Below the pieces are notes generated by a model that was not told the origin of the DNA, searched no databases, and saw nothing but the letters and a program-made list of their open reading frames with translations. 64,000 bases of DNA from Eopsaltria australis (Eukaryota; Chordata; Aves; Passeriformes; Petroicidae), in assembly GCA_034509425.1 (NCBI GenBank), contig JAVTVJ010000653.1, positions 248,001 through 312,000 on the forward strand. Direction: 5' to 3'. The position numbers and the translations under genes are program-made. Of the stretch, positions 48,100 to 59,529 are shown piece by piece (position 1 is the stretch's first letter; each line of letters starts with the position of its first letter).

Positions 48100-48960
48100 C
48101 TCGGGGGACCCCCATCCCCCTGGGCAGGGCCGGTTCCCCCGCCGTGCACTCGGGCCCTGCACCAGCGCCGCTGACCGACTTCCGCGGGGCGCAGCGGGCG
48201 GGATGGGGCCACTCCCTCGCCGGACACCGACAGGGCCAGGCCGGCACCGCCGCCAAGAGGCACCGCCGGCCCGAGGGCCCGGCTCAAGCAGCCGCGGGGG
48301 TCCCGCTCCGGCTCAGCGGCGCTCCCTGCGCTGCTGCTCCCTCCTGCGGCCGCACTGGCGGTACCGCCCCCCTGCGCACCCTATTTATACCCTCCCACCA
48401 GAGCGGCGCGGCCCAGCCCCGCCAATCGCAGGCCGAGGGCATGTCCGGCCCAGCCAATCCCGGCCTGCCTGTTCCCGCCCCGCTCATTTCCCTGACCCCG
48501 CTGTCCCCTCAGGTCCCGCTCCCGCCGCCGCTCCGGGGCCGATCGCGCCCGCTCCCCGCCATCTCCTCCTTCCCCCGGGAGAACTCCAGCCGGGAGTCGA
48601 ACGGGGAGACACCGCCGGCCCTTCCCGGATCCCAGACGCACCTGCCGGGGGCTGCCGCAGCGGGGCCGCGGCTCCGCCGTCTCCAGGGGCGGTGCCTCAG
48701 GCGAATGGCGGGCGGGGCCAGGCTGAGGGGCCGGACCGCGACTGAAGGGGAAGAGCCTGGCGGGACCGCGGCCGGGTTGAAAGGGCGGCTGTGATTGGAC
48801 GAGGCGGAGAAAGGCGGGCCGGGATTGGCGGGGCCGGGCGATGGGCGGGGCTCGGAGTCTGTGGGGCGGGAGGAGCTCGGGGAGCCGCAGGTGCTCGGAG
48901 GGTGCGGCCGGGGCCGAAGGGCGGCTCCAGGAGCCCTTCCCGTGGAGCTGGGCTCCTCCA
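48100..48960. promoter_or_regulatory. Orphan CpG island with TATA and CCAAT boxes
   Basis: A dense CpG segment that fits no annotated gene. On the minus strand a TATAAATA box (48389-48382) lies about 30 bp downstream of an inverted-CCAAT (ATTGG) element. Plus-strand CCAAT elements at about 48424 and 48455 and further inverted ones at about 48794 and 48825 flank it. Downstream on the minus strand two AATAAA signals (48041-48036 and 48032-48027) follow within about 350 bp. The pattern fits a short unspliced minus transcript, probably non-coding since no ATG-started reading frame of size is present. A diverging plus transcript is also possible. Confidence 0.55.
48382..48389 (-). promoter_or_regulatory. 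TATA box
   Basis: TATAAATA on the minus strand embedded in a GC-rich context, with a CCAAT-type element upstream. It is the only clear TATA box in a CpG island of this window. Confidence 0.55.
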
Positions 48961-49215
48961 GGCAAGGCCAGGAAGGGGTCGGAAAAACAAGGCGTGGAAC
49001 AGGCAGGCAAGGGAGGGATTGGTACAGCAAGGCAAGGGAAGGCAATTCAAGGCATGGGTGGAGAAGGCAAGGACGGGGTAGGCAAGGGAATGGTGGACAA
49101 AGCAGTGAGAGCTTTGAAAAGGAAGGGAAGGGAAGGGAAGGGAAGGGAGGAATAATCAATGGATGGACAAGGTACACAAAGCAATGCAAGGGAGGGGTTG
49201 AAAGGCAAGGCAAGG
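48956..49215. repeat. Degenerate GGCAAGG/GGGAA tandem repeats
   Basis: Loosely repeated GGCAAGG(G)A units interleaved with unique bases, containing a perfect GGGAA run at 49120-49149. It directly follows the orphan CpG island. Confidence 0.75.
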
Positions 49216-49439
49216 CCGTGCCAGGGAGCGGCACAGGCCTGGGGCAGAGTGGCTGGAAAGCTGCCCTGTCGGAAAGGCCCTGGCAGTGCTGGGTCACAGT
49301 GGCTGAACGAGAGCCAGCGTGTGCCCCAGAGGGGCAGGAGGCCAAGGGCATCTGGGCTGTACCAACAGCCTGGCCAGCAGGACCAGGCCGTGACTTCCCT
49401 CTGTCCTGGGTACTGGTGAGGCCACGCCTCGACAGCTGA

Positions 49440-49893
49440 GTCAGGAAAGGCTCTGGGGGGCTGTTGCATGTCCAGAGAAAGGAATGGAACTGGGGAAGGG
49501 TCTGCAGGGCCAGAGGAGCAGCTGAGGGAGCTGTGGAGCTCAGACTGGAGAAAAGGGGACTTGGGAGGACCTTTTTGCTGTCTTCAACTCCCTGAGAGGA
49601 GGGTGGAGATCAGACTCTTCTCCCAGGGAACAAGGGACAGGATAAGAGGAAATGGCCTCAGGCTGCACCAGTGGAGGTTCAGGTTGGACATCAGGAAGAA
49701 TTTTTTCAAGGAAAGGGTGGATAAGCACTGGAAGAGGCTGCCCAGGGCAGGGGTGAAATCACCACCTCTGGAACTGTGCACAAAACAACTGGACCTGGCA
49801 CTCAGTGCTCCAGTCTGGCTGACAAGGTGGTGACTGGTCACGGGTTGGACTCAAAGATTTTGGAGGTCTTTTTCAACCCTAATGATTGTATGA
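49440..49893 (+). mobile_element. CR1 LINE 3' fragment, about 450 bp
   Basis: Plus-oriented: GACAGGATAAGAGGAAATGG, TTCAGGTTGGACATCAGGAA, then a tail GGAGGTCTTTTTCAACCCTA and an ATGATTGTATGAT end. The reading frames inside are remnants only. Confidence 0.95.
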
Positions 49894-52800
49894 TAAAAAG
49901 GGCAAATAAGAGCTTTGAAAACCACCTTTGCTGATCTTTTTCATTTAGAATGTTTAATTACATTTTTAGACATTAATTTCTGTTTGCAGTTACACTTTTC
50001 TAAAGGTTGTGCATGTCAGCCTTAGGGTGTGAAAATAAAAGCTTCCAGCAGGGTTAAAAATGGGAGCACAGATAGTAAATGTGAATTGAACCTTTTATTG
50101 AATGCAGAATCCACTTTCATCATTAAAATGAAAGCAAACCCAGATTTTTTTTTTTTTTTTTTTGTTGTTTGATGCCTTGTGTAGAAACCAAAGAAAAAAG
50201 AACAAACCTAGTGCAACACAAAACATGAACCTGTACAGTGATTTCAGACATTGTCCCAGTGGGCTGATTAGCTATTTGCAAATACTTAAACATGAGAAAA
50301 TGCAGGTGATAATCTTTTACCTTCACAATAAGACCAGTGGAGCTTCATAAATTGCTGAATATAAGTGTATTGCATAGTCTTCAACCTAGAAAATTAAAAT
50401 CAGTAGTCCCCTTATTAAAATGTTAAGTAATAACACCAGGTACTAATTCTTCTCTGGTTTAAATGAAGACAAATTATATTTCTGTAGTTGAAGTTTGGTG
50501 CTGTTGCAACATCTCTCCCCCTATATTTATATAGTTTAAGGTTTATATGTTTCCTTATGATGCTTTTTAGCATGTCCCTCAAGCCTTTATTTATAACTAT
50601 TAGGTGGTGGAACTAATTAAAAGGAGAGCAGTACTGACACACTGGTGGTCATTTAGATTTGAGTTTAAAGCAGTAAAAATATGCTTAGAACCTCTTGATA
50701 CAATTTCACATCACTAGAAGGAATCCTGTGAATTAGGAAAGGAAAGCAGCCATGCTGGTGGGCCGGTGGTTAAAGAGTTGCAAAGTTCTGATTAATTTCT
50801 TCACTAATTAAGTTGTTTGGTGGCCTGAGGTGCTGGTTCTGGGAATCATCAGAACTGTCCCAGAGAAATTGGATGAAGCCAAGAGCAGCATTTACTCTTA
50901 CTAACACTCAGCATCTCAGCTGCTGATTTTAAGTTCCTCTGAGAAGTCCTGGTTCCTCACATTGATTATTTGTGTTCCAGAGTGTGTGCGTGAGTCAGAC
51001 TGGCAGGGAATTGATTTCCTCATCCTCAATCCCCACCCCCAGGCTCTCTGAGATGAATTAGCAGAGGGTGACTGCAATATTTAAATGTGTTATCTGAGTG
51101 TGTGTGAAGCAGCTTGAGGAATTGAAACTGTGGGTTTCTGTATTATAGGAGAGGTGTGAAATGATCAGAGGATATTTACAGCATTTCTTAAAAAAACTTA
51201 GAGAAGAGGCAGAACTCTCTGGGACATGGGATGGAACTGCATGTTCCAATTCAATCCATGGTGCCAGCAGCTCTCAGCAGCTCTGCAAATCAGTGCTGTT
51301 TACAGGCAGGAAAACAGAAAAAAAAAAGGGTTATTGGAATTACAGTTTCAAATGAATTACGGCTTCCAATGTTATACTCTGGGATTTTTTCTGCATTTCC
51401 ATAGGTTTAGGGGGTTATTTGGACCTGTCTTACTTCACATCTTGTGGCCTCTTCCTTTCATCTCTGCTTGACTTGCACAACTGGGGTGGAAATAAGTGAT
51501 GGTGGAAGCACAGGAACAGCTTAAACTGTGGTTTTTTTCTGCTTTTGGGTGTTGGGACAGGGATATTTGATAACTCCAGATAACTGAATCTGGGCTGCAT
51601 AGCATGGTCTTGGTTTTCCAATAGCTGGGAGGAAGGTGGTGGAAAAGCAGAATTACTACCTAATATTTCACTCAATTTCTTTTATGAAGGGTTTTCATAA
51701 CCTGAAAATTATTGATCTGTCACATCAGAAACCTCCTCCTCCAGAGTGAATGAAGACATGAACCAGAAGAACTACGTGATAGAAAGTGAATATTTTCTTT
51801 GAAAGAGATTGTTTTTTGTCTCAGGAGCAGTGCAGAGAGAAACCTCGTGTGTTTATCCCCTGGAAATATGGCTTGTACAAAAGATCTGGTCAGGAGTCAA
51901 GTTAACTGCTTTGTTGTCTTAGGTAAAACTGAGCTGGACCTGCTGAGATCTGAATCTGATTTCAGCTGTGGAGTGTTTTCATGACATGTAATGAGCCTCT
52001 TTAGGAGTCTTCTGATCAGCAATTGACAGATCTGAGAACCCAAACTGCTCCAAGGAGCAGGGTGTGTTTTTTTCTATTTTTGAGGGAAGTGTCAGAAGGG
52101 CTGAGAGATCCCCCTTGTATTGTGAAGAGATCTAGCTGATGATTGTACTAGAAAGATAAAATTCAATCTTTACAAGGAGAAATCGTATTCCCCTTCTCCA
52201 GGATTTCATTATTGAGGCCAGAAGAAGAGAATTTTGGTTTCTAACCCAACACCAAAAATGACACTTGCCACTGTGCTTCTACTTCAAGCACAAATCATCC
52301 AAACCAAACCCAACCCAGATCTCTCACTCTTCAGGACCAACACCAGAAGATTACGAAACCTGTAGAATTACAAGATGTCTCCCTGAGAAGTGTGATGGGT
52401 ATTGGCTTTCCTTATCCTTACACTTTCCTTATCCTTCTCCTCTTGTGAACCACGAAAAAGCCCAGGCAGATCTGAGCAGGGAGCACCATGGCACAGAAGA
52501 AATATGATTTAATGAGGCTGTAGGACAGCCTGCAGTGCTGAAACAGGCTGCTGAGGCAGGCAAGCCAATCTACCACTGCCTACACACCACCAGAACATTT
52601 CCTCTCTTTTCTTTCTGTCTTCCGAAGCTTGTTCCTCCCCCCTTTGCCCTTCCCATGCCAGGAGAGAGTTGCCTTCACTGTGTGGAAAGGAGCAGGGCAG
52701 TTGAGGTGGCTTGGGAGGCTCAAGGGCTGCATGCAGGACTGCCAGCTTCTGGCTCTGAAGAAGAAAAGGTGGAGAGGCCATGATGGACTGTCTGGACAAG

Positions 52801-53498
52801 GCACCTACAGCAAACCATCTTGGAATATTTCATCAGGCACCTTTAGCTTGGAAGGACTTTGTCCTGAGCAGTACCCAAGGAGCTCCACGGGGAATTTAGG
52901 TGTGCGACAAATGTCTCCTGTGCACTGAGCATTAGCCAGGATTATCCACTCAGGATAGAATGGAAAAAAGTCTCAAACTGGAGACACAAAGCTCTTGGCC
53001 CCTGGTGAGAAGGGGAGGGTGACCAGCATGGATATTTGGGTGCCTTCAGAACTGACTGATGGAGGCTGGACACTGGTGGAGGGGAATGGGCAGACCTAGG
53101 CATGAATGGAGAATGAACATGAAATAAGCATGGGTGGAGAGGAACGATGGTAATCTGTGGGGACAGGGAGGAACGCTAAGAGTGGAGGAGAAGGGAACGA
53201 ACCTGAGGGCACAAGGGGCTGACCTGGCTCTGCTGTCTGTCGCACACAAAAACCTTCGCTCCAGCCCCAAAAGCCCCTTCCCTCCCCAGGTCCCATTTTC
53301 TGCCCCGAGACACATCCAAGGGCCCCGGACACCGCCGCCCCTTCCCCAGCTCCGTGCGGGCGATGCCCCCGGGCCCCCCCGGCTCTCTCCAGCCCCGCCC
53401 CCGGCCCGCCCCGGGCCCGCCCCTCCCGCCGCAGCCGCCGCGGGTCCGGGCCTGGGCAGGCGGCGGCGGGGGCGCCGCGCCGGGCGGGCGGCGGGGCC

Positions 53499-56400
53499 AT
53501 GCTGGGCAAGGACTACATGCTGGCCATCGTCCTGGTCAACTGCGACGGTCAGCGCGGCGGGCAGGGCGGGCACGGGCGCAGCCTGCGGGCTCAGGGGCGG
53601 CTGGCAGGACCGGGGATGAGTTGTGGGGTCGGTGCCGGTTGCGGGGCCGGGGTCGGGTTCCGGGGCCGGGGTCGGGTTGCGGAGCCGATGCCGAGTTGCG
53701 GAGCCGGGCCCCGCGGGTGGGAGCGGCGGCCGCGCCCGGCGCTGTCCGCGGTGCTGATCGGGGCCCGCGGCGTCCGGCCCGGCCCGGCCCGGCTCCGCCG
53801 CTCCCCGCCCCGCCAAGGTCGCCGGGAGCCCACCCGCTCCAGGGGAGCCTCCATAGCCAGGTCCCCACACCCCCGGAGTACCCCCACCCTGGCACCCCCG
53901 GGACCCCCATCCCCCGGGACCCCCGCCCGGCCCCACAGCCCCGGCCGGTCGGAGCGCGCCGCCCCCGCGGGCCCGGGCTGGCTCCGGCCGTGCTGCGCCA
54001 CGGGCTCGGGTCGGTGCCCGCGCAGGGCTGGGGGTGCGGGGACCACGGCCACCCCGCGCTCCGGCTGCACCCCCGGGGCACAATCCACTGCCCGGCCCCC
54101 GGTGTCTGTCCCGGCCCCTTTCCCGGCCGAGGGCAGGGGAGCCCTGGGCTGGCGGCCGCGGGCCCTGCTGGCTGCCCCGCTGGGTTCCCGGCCCGGCAAG
54201 CCCAGGCTGTCCCTGCCCTCTGTGCCCCGCCGGGGTTCCGCTGTCCCCCCAGGAGCCGGCGAGGCAGTTCCCTGCACTGGGGTCTGCCACCGCCGCAGCC
54301 TCGCTGGCATCATGCCACGTTCCTTTGCCAGGCTCCTCTCCTGGCCCAGCCACGCACCCAGAGGCCAACGCAGGACCCTTTTGCTGCTGCGCCAAGCTGT
54401 TGGCTCCTCGGGGATCTTCTTCCCCACCTCCTATCTCACTCTCTCTCTGCACAGACAACCTCTGGAGCGACCAGAGCCTGGAGACAGACCCTGACCTGCC
54501 CCCAGGCTGGAGGAAAATCTGTGACTCGTTGGGTACCTATTACTGGCATGTGCCAACAGGCACGACACAGTGGCAGCACCCTGCACGCACCACCAGCCCA
54601 GGAGGGCCCACGGAGGCTGATGGAGATGAGACGCTCCAGGGAAGGGTAGGAATGTGGGCAGGGGTGTGAGGGCTGGTGCTGGATTCCACTCCTGGCAGAA
54701 ACCTGCTGAAGGACTCTCTGGGCACGACTGGTCCAGCCTCCCCTTGGAGCACCCTGTGTCACCCTGCAGTCCTGCTCAGCCCATTCGTGTCTGGGGTTAA
54801 GCCCTTTGAAAGGCTCCAGCAGGCCCATCCTGGGGCTCATCCTCGTTGGACTCATCTTGGCTATCCCAGATGCTCACGAGCTTGCTGCTGTCCTGTGAGG
54901 GAGGGTTCCTACCAGGTGCCTCCTGCCTGCCTCTCTTGCAGCTGTCACCCTGTCCTCTTCTCTCCCAGGAATGCCAGGCCCCTGCAGCGAAGCACTCAGC
55001 CAAGGACAGGCCCATTCCCAGCCCCATGGCTTCTCTGTCCCGGAGGTAGGATAGCACCAGGGCTATCCTGGTGCTTTGCTGGCTTGTTTGTGGGGTACCA
55101 CTGATCCTTGTGCTGATCCTGACCAGTGCTGGGTGTCCCCCCCTGGAGCAGCCTCCCCATGCTGAAACCAGCAGGACCATGCTGGGCACCCCCATGGATG
55201 GCATGGGGGTCTGCTGATTCCAGGGCATTCTGATGCTTCCCTGGGTGCCCCAGCAGCACGCAGAGGGAGCCTCCCCTCACTGCCCCATCCCTCTGCAGGC
55301 ACTCACTGTCCTGGCATGGAGATGACTTCCAGCACAGCGCAGAGCCCGGCTCCAAGGTACTGCACCCGCCAGCTTCACTGCCGCAGCGTGGGCTGTGCTG
55401 GCACAGAGGAGGGGGGCAGCTGGCAGGGATGTGGATGGGAGCCAGAGCAGGGGTGACCGCTCTGGCACGGTGAGAGGTGGCCGTGCCAGTGGCACTGAAG
55501 CCCCTCGTGTCTCTGTCAGTGCTTTGCCGTGCGCTCCCTGGGCTGGGTGGAGATCCCCGAGGAGGACCTGGCACCTGGCAAGAGCAGCATCGCCGTCAAC
55601 AACTGCATCCAGCAGCTCTCCAACAGCAAGGGCCAGGGCTCTGCGGGGAACCAGGGTGAGGTAAGAGCCTGGGATGGTGCTGCCAGGCAGGGTCCCACGC
55701 CAAGGCCGCTGCTGCTGAGGCTGGACCATGGTGAAGAGGAGCTGGTGGTAGAGTCAACTCTCCACACAGGGAATCCATTGATGGACCCAGGTGTAGAGCA
55801 GGTGGGTCTGACAGGGCTATTCCTGGCTGGGTGGGTGCCCACATAAAGGAATGGTAGCTGGGAAGAGCAGGGGAGGAATGGAGCTTACCCCACAGTTGGG
55901 GTGGAGAAGGCTGGTGGGACAGGGGTTTGCCTGCACAGGGGCTGGGTGCTGGGAATGCCCGGGCTGCCTGCCAGGCTGGGGGAACCACTGCCCCTCCGCA
56001 GGGCCAGGACCTAGTGATGATCCTGAAGAAGGACACCATGAGCCTGGTGGATCCCCTCGACCGCAGCCTCATCCACCGCCAGCCCATCCTCAACATCCGT
56101 GTCTGGGGTGTTGGCTGCAACAACGGCAGGTGCCGGGGGCGAGGGCAGAGCTAAGGGCCTGGGGAGTGGCTCTGCCCGCTTGGGGGGAGGCACCCCAGCA
56201 GTGACCTGTCCCCTCTCCTCCCTCCCGACTGCCACCACGGCTGCAGGGACAGGTAAGGGGGCACAGGGCTGGGGGGCAGGACAGCAGGGGCTGCCTCTGT
56301 CGGGGTCTCACTGGCTTGCTCGGGGCCTTGCAGAGATTTTGCCTTCGTGGCCAGTGACAAGGACACCTGCGTCCTCAAGTGTCACGTCTTCCACTGCAAT

Positions 56401-57710
56401 GTGCCTGCCAAGGGCATCGCTAAGGCTCTGCACGAGATGTGCTCCAAGGTGGGATGCAGGGGCCCCAGAGGGTGTGAGCATGGCCTGGGGGTCTTGGGGC
56501 TGAGGGGAGGCTCCGGGACCCCCATCTCTTGCAGATCGTGGCCGAGCGAGCCGTAGCGAGCAGCAGGCTGCCCCGCGCCGCCACGCTGGAGCCCATCTCG
56601 GCCGAGGACCTGCCCCTGCAAGGTACCGTCCCCAGCACTGCCGGCCGCTCCCCCTGCCCACAGCCCGCCTTGAGCCAGAGCCCTCTGGCTCGTCCGGCTG
56701 TTTCCCTGAGGATGGGGGGACACAACGGGGGACACAGCGGTAGCCCTACCTCTCCCGTCCCGGCAGTGGATATCCTAGAAGCGGTGAGACAGTCGATGCA
56801 GACCTACGAGGCGCTGTACATCGGCACTCTGCCCGTGCCTAGGGCCATGGGTAAGCGCCGCTGCTCCCCGCGGCTGGGGGACGCCCAGGAACCCCCCCGT
56901 GCCGTGCAGCGGCCGGGCAGCCGTGCCCTGGCCGCACCACGGCCGCAGCCGGGGCCGGTGGGATGGGTGTCCCTCTGCCCAGGGATGGATGTGTTGAACG
57001 AGGCCATCGAGAAGCTGACAAGGCGCCCCGGGCGGGAGAACTGGACACCCTCCCTCATCTACGTGTCCGACACGGCCATGAGGGTGCACCCGGCGCAGGT
57101 GGGGAGGGGACAGGGGGCTGTGGCCGGAGCAGGCACGGCGCTGCCCCCGGCAGAGCGCGCCCCGGGGGCGGCAGGGCTGCCCAGGCTGCGGCCGGGGCTG
57201 GATGGGCCCGCGGGGTCCCCGCAGGAGCCCGAGGAGGCGGCGCACATCTGGGAGTGCCAGGTGCGGTACGTGACCTTCCTGGGAGTGGGCCGGGACGCGC
57301 ACACCTTCGCGCTCATCGTGGACACGGGGCGACGCTTCCAGTGCGCGGCCTTCTGGTGCGAGCCCGACGCCGGCACCATCTCGGAGGCGGTGCAGGCCGC
57401 CTGCATGGTGAGCACGGGCGGCGCCGGGGCCGGGCGGGGGCGACCCCGGTGCCGAGTGCCCCCCGCGCTGCCTCTCGTGTCCCCGCAGGTGCAGTACCAG
57501 AAGTGCCTCGTGGCCGCCGCACCGGGGGCGAAGGCGAAGAGCGCGGCTGGGCGGGGCCGGGCCGGGCCGGCGGCCGCGGGGGACGCTGCCCGCGGGGCGG
57601 CCAAGGCGGGGGGGGGCGGCGGCGGGGCGGGGGCCGGGGCCCGCAAGCGGGGACTCTTCTCCTTCCTGGAGGTGTTCCGCGTGCGGCGGGCCCTCCTGCA
57701 CAGCCCGTAG
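53499..57710 (+). CDS. APBB3: APBB3 (FE65L2), WW-PTB-PTB adaptor
   Basis: Cytoplasmic/nuclear adaptor whose second PTB domain binds the APP-family tail in the FE65 family. Thirteen exons: 53499-53547, 54455-54645, 54969-55045, 55299-55356, 55520-55660, 56002-56129, 56247-56252, 56334-56448, 56535-56622, 56767-56850, 56983-57098, 57225-57407, 57489-57710. They total 1458 nt (485 aa; human 486), in frame throughout. The start [16 protein letters not shown] matches human. The WW domain is residues 32-59 (W35, Y45, Y46, W56). PTB1 starts at [17 protein letters not shown] (residue 126) and PTB2 covers roughly 295-445. The tail has a bird-specific Gly/Ala-rich insert before [13 protein letters not shown]. 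Exon 7 is only 6 nt. The exon 2 donor is AGG|GTAGGA. The gene lies 198 bp before SRA1 on the same strand. Confidence 0.97.
56247..56252 (+). other. APBB3: 6-nt microexon of APBB3
   Basis: GGACAG is flanked by CTGCAG and GTAAGG, a good acceptor and donor. Together with the split codons on both sides it encodes R-D-R before DFAFVASD, matching human GRDRDFAF. Skipping it would keep frame and remove two residues from PTB1. The FE65 family is known for a 6-nt alternative exon at this place in APBB1. Confidence 0.85.
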
Positions 57711-57908
57711 CGGGCCGGGCCGGGCCGGGGCCGGGGCTGGAGCCGCCGGGGAGGAGCCCCGGGCCCCAACCCCGGCCCCGACGCCAACCCCGATCCCGGC
57801 CCCGAGCGCGGCCCCGGCGGGGCGGGGACAGGCCCGGCCCCGCCCCTCACGCCCCGCCTTGGCCGCCCCGCGGGCCGGAAGAGGCGGGGCCGGGCGTGAC
57901 GTGGCGGG
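57711..57908 (+). promoter_or_regulatory. APBB3-SRA1 spacer and SRA1 promoter
   Basis: Only 198 bp, almost wholly G+C, with CCCCGG-like tandem units in the first half. SRA1-proximal elements are an ETS core CCGGAAG (57875-57881), GC boxes, and TGACGT, a CRE half-site (57897-57902), just upstream of the ATG. I see no AATAAA for APBB3 in it. Confidence 0.6.
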
Positions 57909-59351
57909 ATGGCGGAGTCCTACGTGAAGCCGGGTGAGGGGGCGCGGGGCGCGCGCGCGGCACTTCCGGCGCGGGGGTCCCGGTGCGGGGACACTGCGGG
58001 AGCGCCCGGGGCGGCCGCGGGGAGGGCCCGGGGCTCGGCTCCTCCGGGGCTCGGCTCCTCCGGGATCCGTGTGTGGGGAACGCCGGGGCCGTACCGGCAA
58101 TGGGGAGCGGCGGGAGGGACGTGCCGGGGGTCCCGCCTGGCGCGGGGGCGCCTCGGTGTCCTCCGGTCTCACCGCGCCCTTCACCGCTGCAGGGAACCGG
58201 GAGCGCGGCTGGAACGACCCCCCCCAGTTCTCGTACGGGCTGCAGGCGCAGGCCGGGGGCTCCCGCCGGACCCCGCTCACCCGCCGGGCCGCCCCCCCGC
58301 CCGCGGGGGCACCCCCAGGTCAGCACGGCGGAGCCCCGCCAGCCCCTCACCCTGCCCGGCCGGGAGCCCCGGGGATCCACGGCCCGGCTCCCCCCGCCGC
58401 CGTGCTGCGGGCGGCGGAGCTGGGGCTCTGGGCCCCCCTCCTGCGGGGCCGGGTGCCAGCCGGGTCCGAGCTGACGGGCTCGGCGCCACCGCCTCTGCCC
58501 CGCAGGTGCCCCCGCGGAGCCGCCCAGTGCCCCCGCCGACCCCTCAGCGCCGCCCCCCCGAGCGCTGGGGCCGCCCCCGCAGGGTCCTGTGGGCGCTGCC
58601 CCGCGGGCCGAGACCCGGCCGAGGGCGGAGTGCTCGGAGCAGGAGGAGTGCACCGTGTCCGCCGACAGCGTCCTCGCCCCGCTGCGGGCAGCCCTGGACT
58701 CCTGCCGGGCCACGGTGCAGGTGAGGCCGCGGCCCCTCCCGCCACCTCTGACCCCGCGGTGCAGGAGGGGCGGCGTCCGGGGCAGCCGGGCAGCGGCTGC
58801 CGCTTTCCAGGAGACCTGAGCGAGGAAGAGAGCCGCCCCTGCCCCGGGGGCTCCCCAGAGCTGGCGGGGGCACATTCCCCTCGCTCCCAGCTCACCTGTG
58901 CTTCCAGAAACAAGTGTGCAATGACATCGGGCGGCGGCTGACAGTGCTGGAGGACGCATGGGCTCAGGGGAAGCTGTCGGCACCAGTGAGGAAGAGGATG
59001 AGCCTCCTGGTGCAAGGTATGGGGTGAAGGGGCTGCACCCACTCCAGCAGCAGGCCTGGCGGCAGAAATACCCCAGGGACGGTGGGTCCTGCGCCCCTGA
59101 CGGGGTCCCCTGTCATGGCAGAGCTCCAGCAGCAGCACTGGGACGCGGCTGATGAGATCCACCGCTCGCTCATGGTGGACCACGTGAACGAGGTGAGCCA
59201 GTGGATGGTGGGCGTCAAGCGCCTCATCGCTGAGACACGGAACCTGCCCACTGGAGAGTCGGACGGCAGCGCTGACACCGAGACCGTGACAGAGCCCGCA
59301 GCCGAGCCTGTGACCGAGACCGTGACAGAGCCGGGGCAGGAGGAGCGCTGA
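57909..59351 (+). CDS. SRA1: SRA1, steroid receptor RNA activator protein
   Basis: SRA1 is a dual locus: its transcript acts as an RNA coactivator of steroid receptors and its protein (SRAP) modulates transcription. Five exons: 57909-57933, 58193-58318, 58506-58720, 58908-59016, 59122-59351. They total 705 nt (234 aa; human 236), in frame. The start MAESYVKPG aligns with the internal human start MAELYVKPG. A conserved [16 protein letters not shown] block follows, then a Pro/Ala-rich linker and the C-terminal helical SRA1 domain (about 105-205) with [20 protein letters not shown] and [12 protein letters not shown]. The last 20 or so residues contain two copies of TETVTEP, unlike the human tail. 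It converges with EIF4EBP3. Confidence 0.97.
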
Positions 59352-59523
59352 CACCGGGGCGGGGCTGTGGACTGAGAGCGGGGCGTGCCCTGCCCAGAGC
59401 CACCGGCAGGAACAGAGCCCCTGCTGCTGGAGGGAGTCTGGGCACCTCCTCTGCCTCCCAATCCCCATCCAGGAAAAGGGGATTTTAATCACTGCGACAT
59501 TTTAGTGGCGATTCATTATGTTT

Positions 59524-59529
59524 AATAAA
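59524..59529 (+). terminator. poly(A) signal AATAAA of SRA1
   Basis: Canonical AATAAA about 170 bp after the SRA1 stop codon. Confidence 0.8.

Larger units (their letters stand above)
46710..53498. other. Gene-poor interval between HARS1 and APBB3
   Basis: No exon of a recognisable protein is found. The interval holds degenerate CAGCTCCA/CAGCCCTA-type sequence (about 46.9-47.8 kb), a very AT-rich patch with poly(A) signals on both strands (47865-48060), an orphan CpG island, purine repeats, one CR1 copy, a 19-base T run (50145-50163), then ordinary AT-rich DNA to 53 kb. In human, seven genes lie between HARS1 and APBB3; none is visible here. Confidence 0.6.

Noticed and set aside
48144..49351. 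Several 200-280 codon open frames on both strands in the CpG island
   Set aside because: All are Pro/Ala/Arg-rich by-products of GC content, and purine repeats supply the rest.
53046..54458. 470-codon open frame antisense to APBB3 exons 1-2
   Set aside because: Shadow of a GC-rich promoter and intron; the sense strand has a complete conserved gene.
56775..59492. Long minus-strand frames (501, 378 and 381 codons) over APBB3 and SRA1
   Set aside because: Antisense shadows of GC-rich exons; the sense exons have matching splice sites and known proteins.
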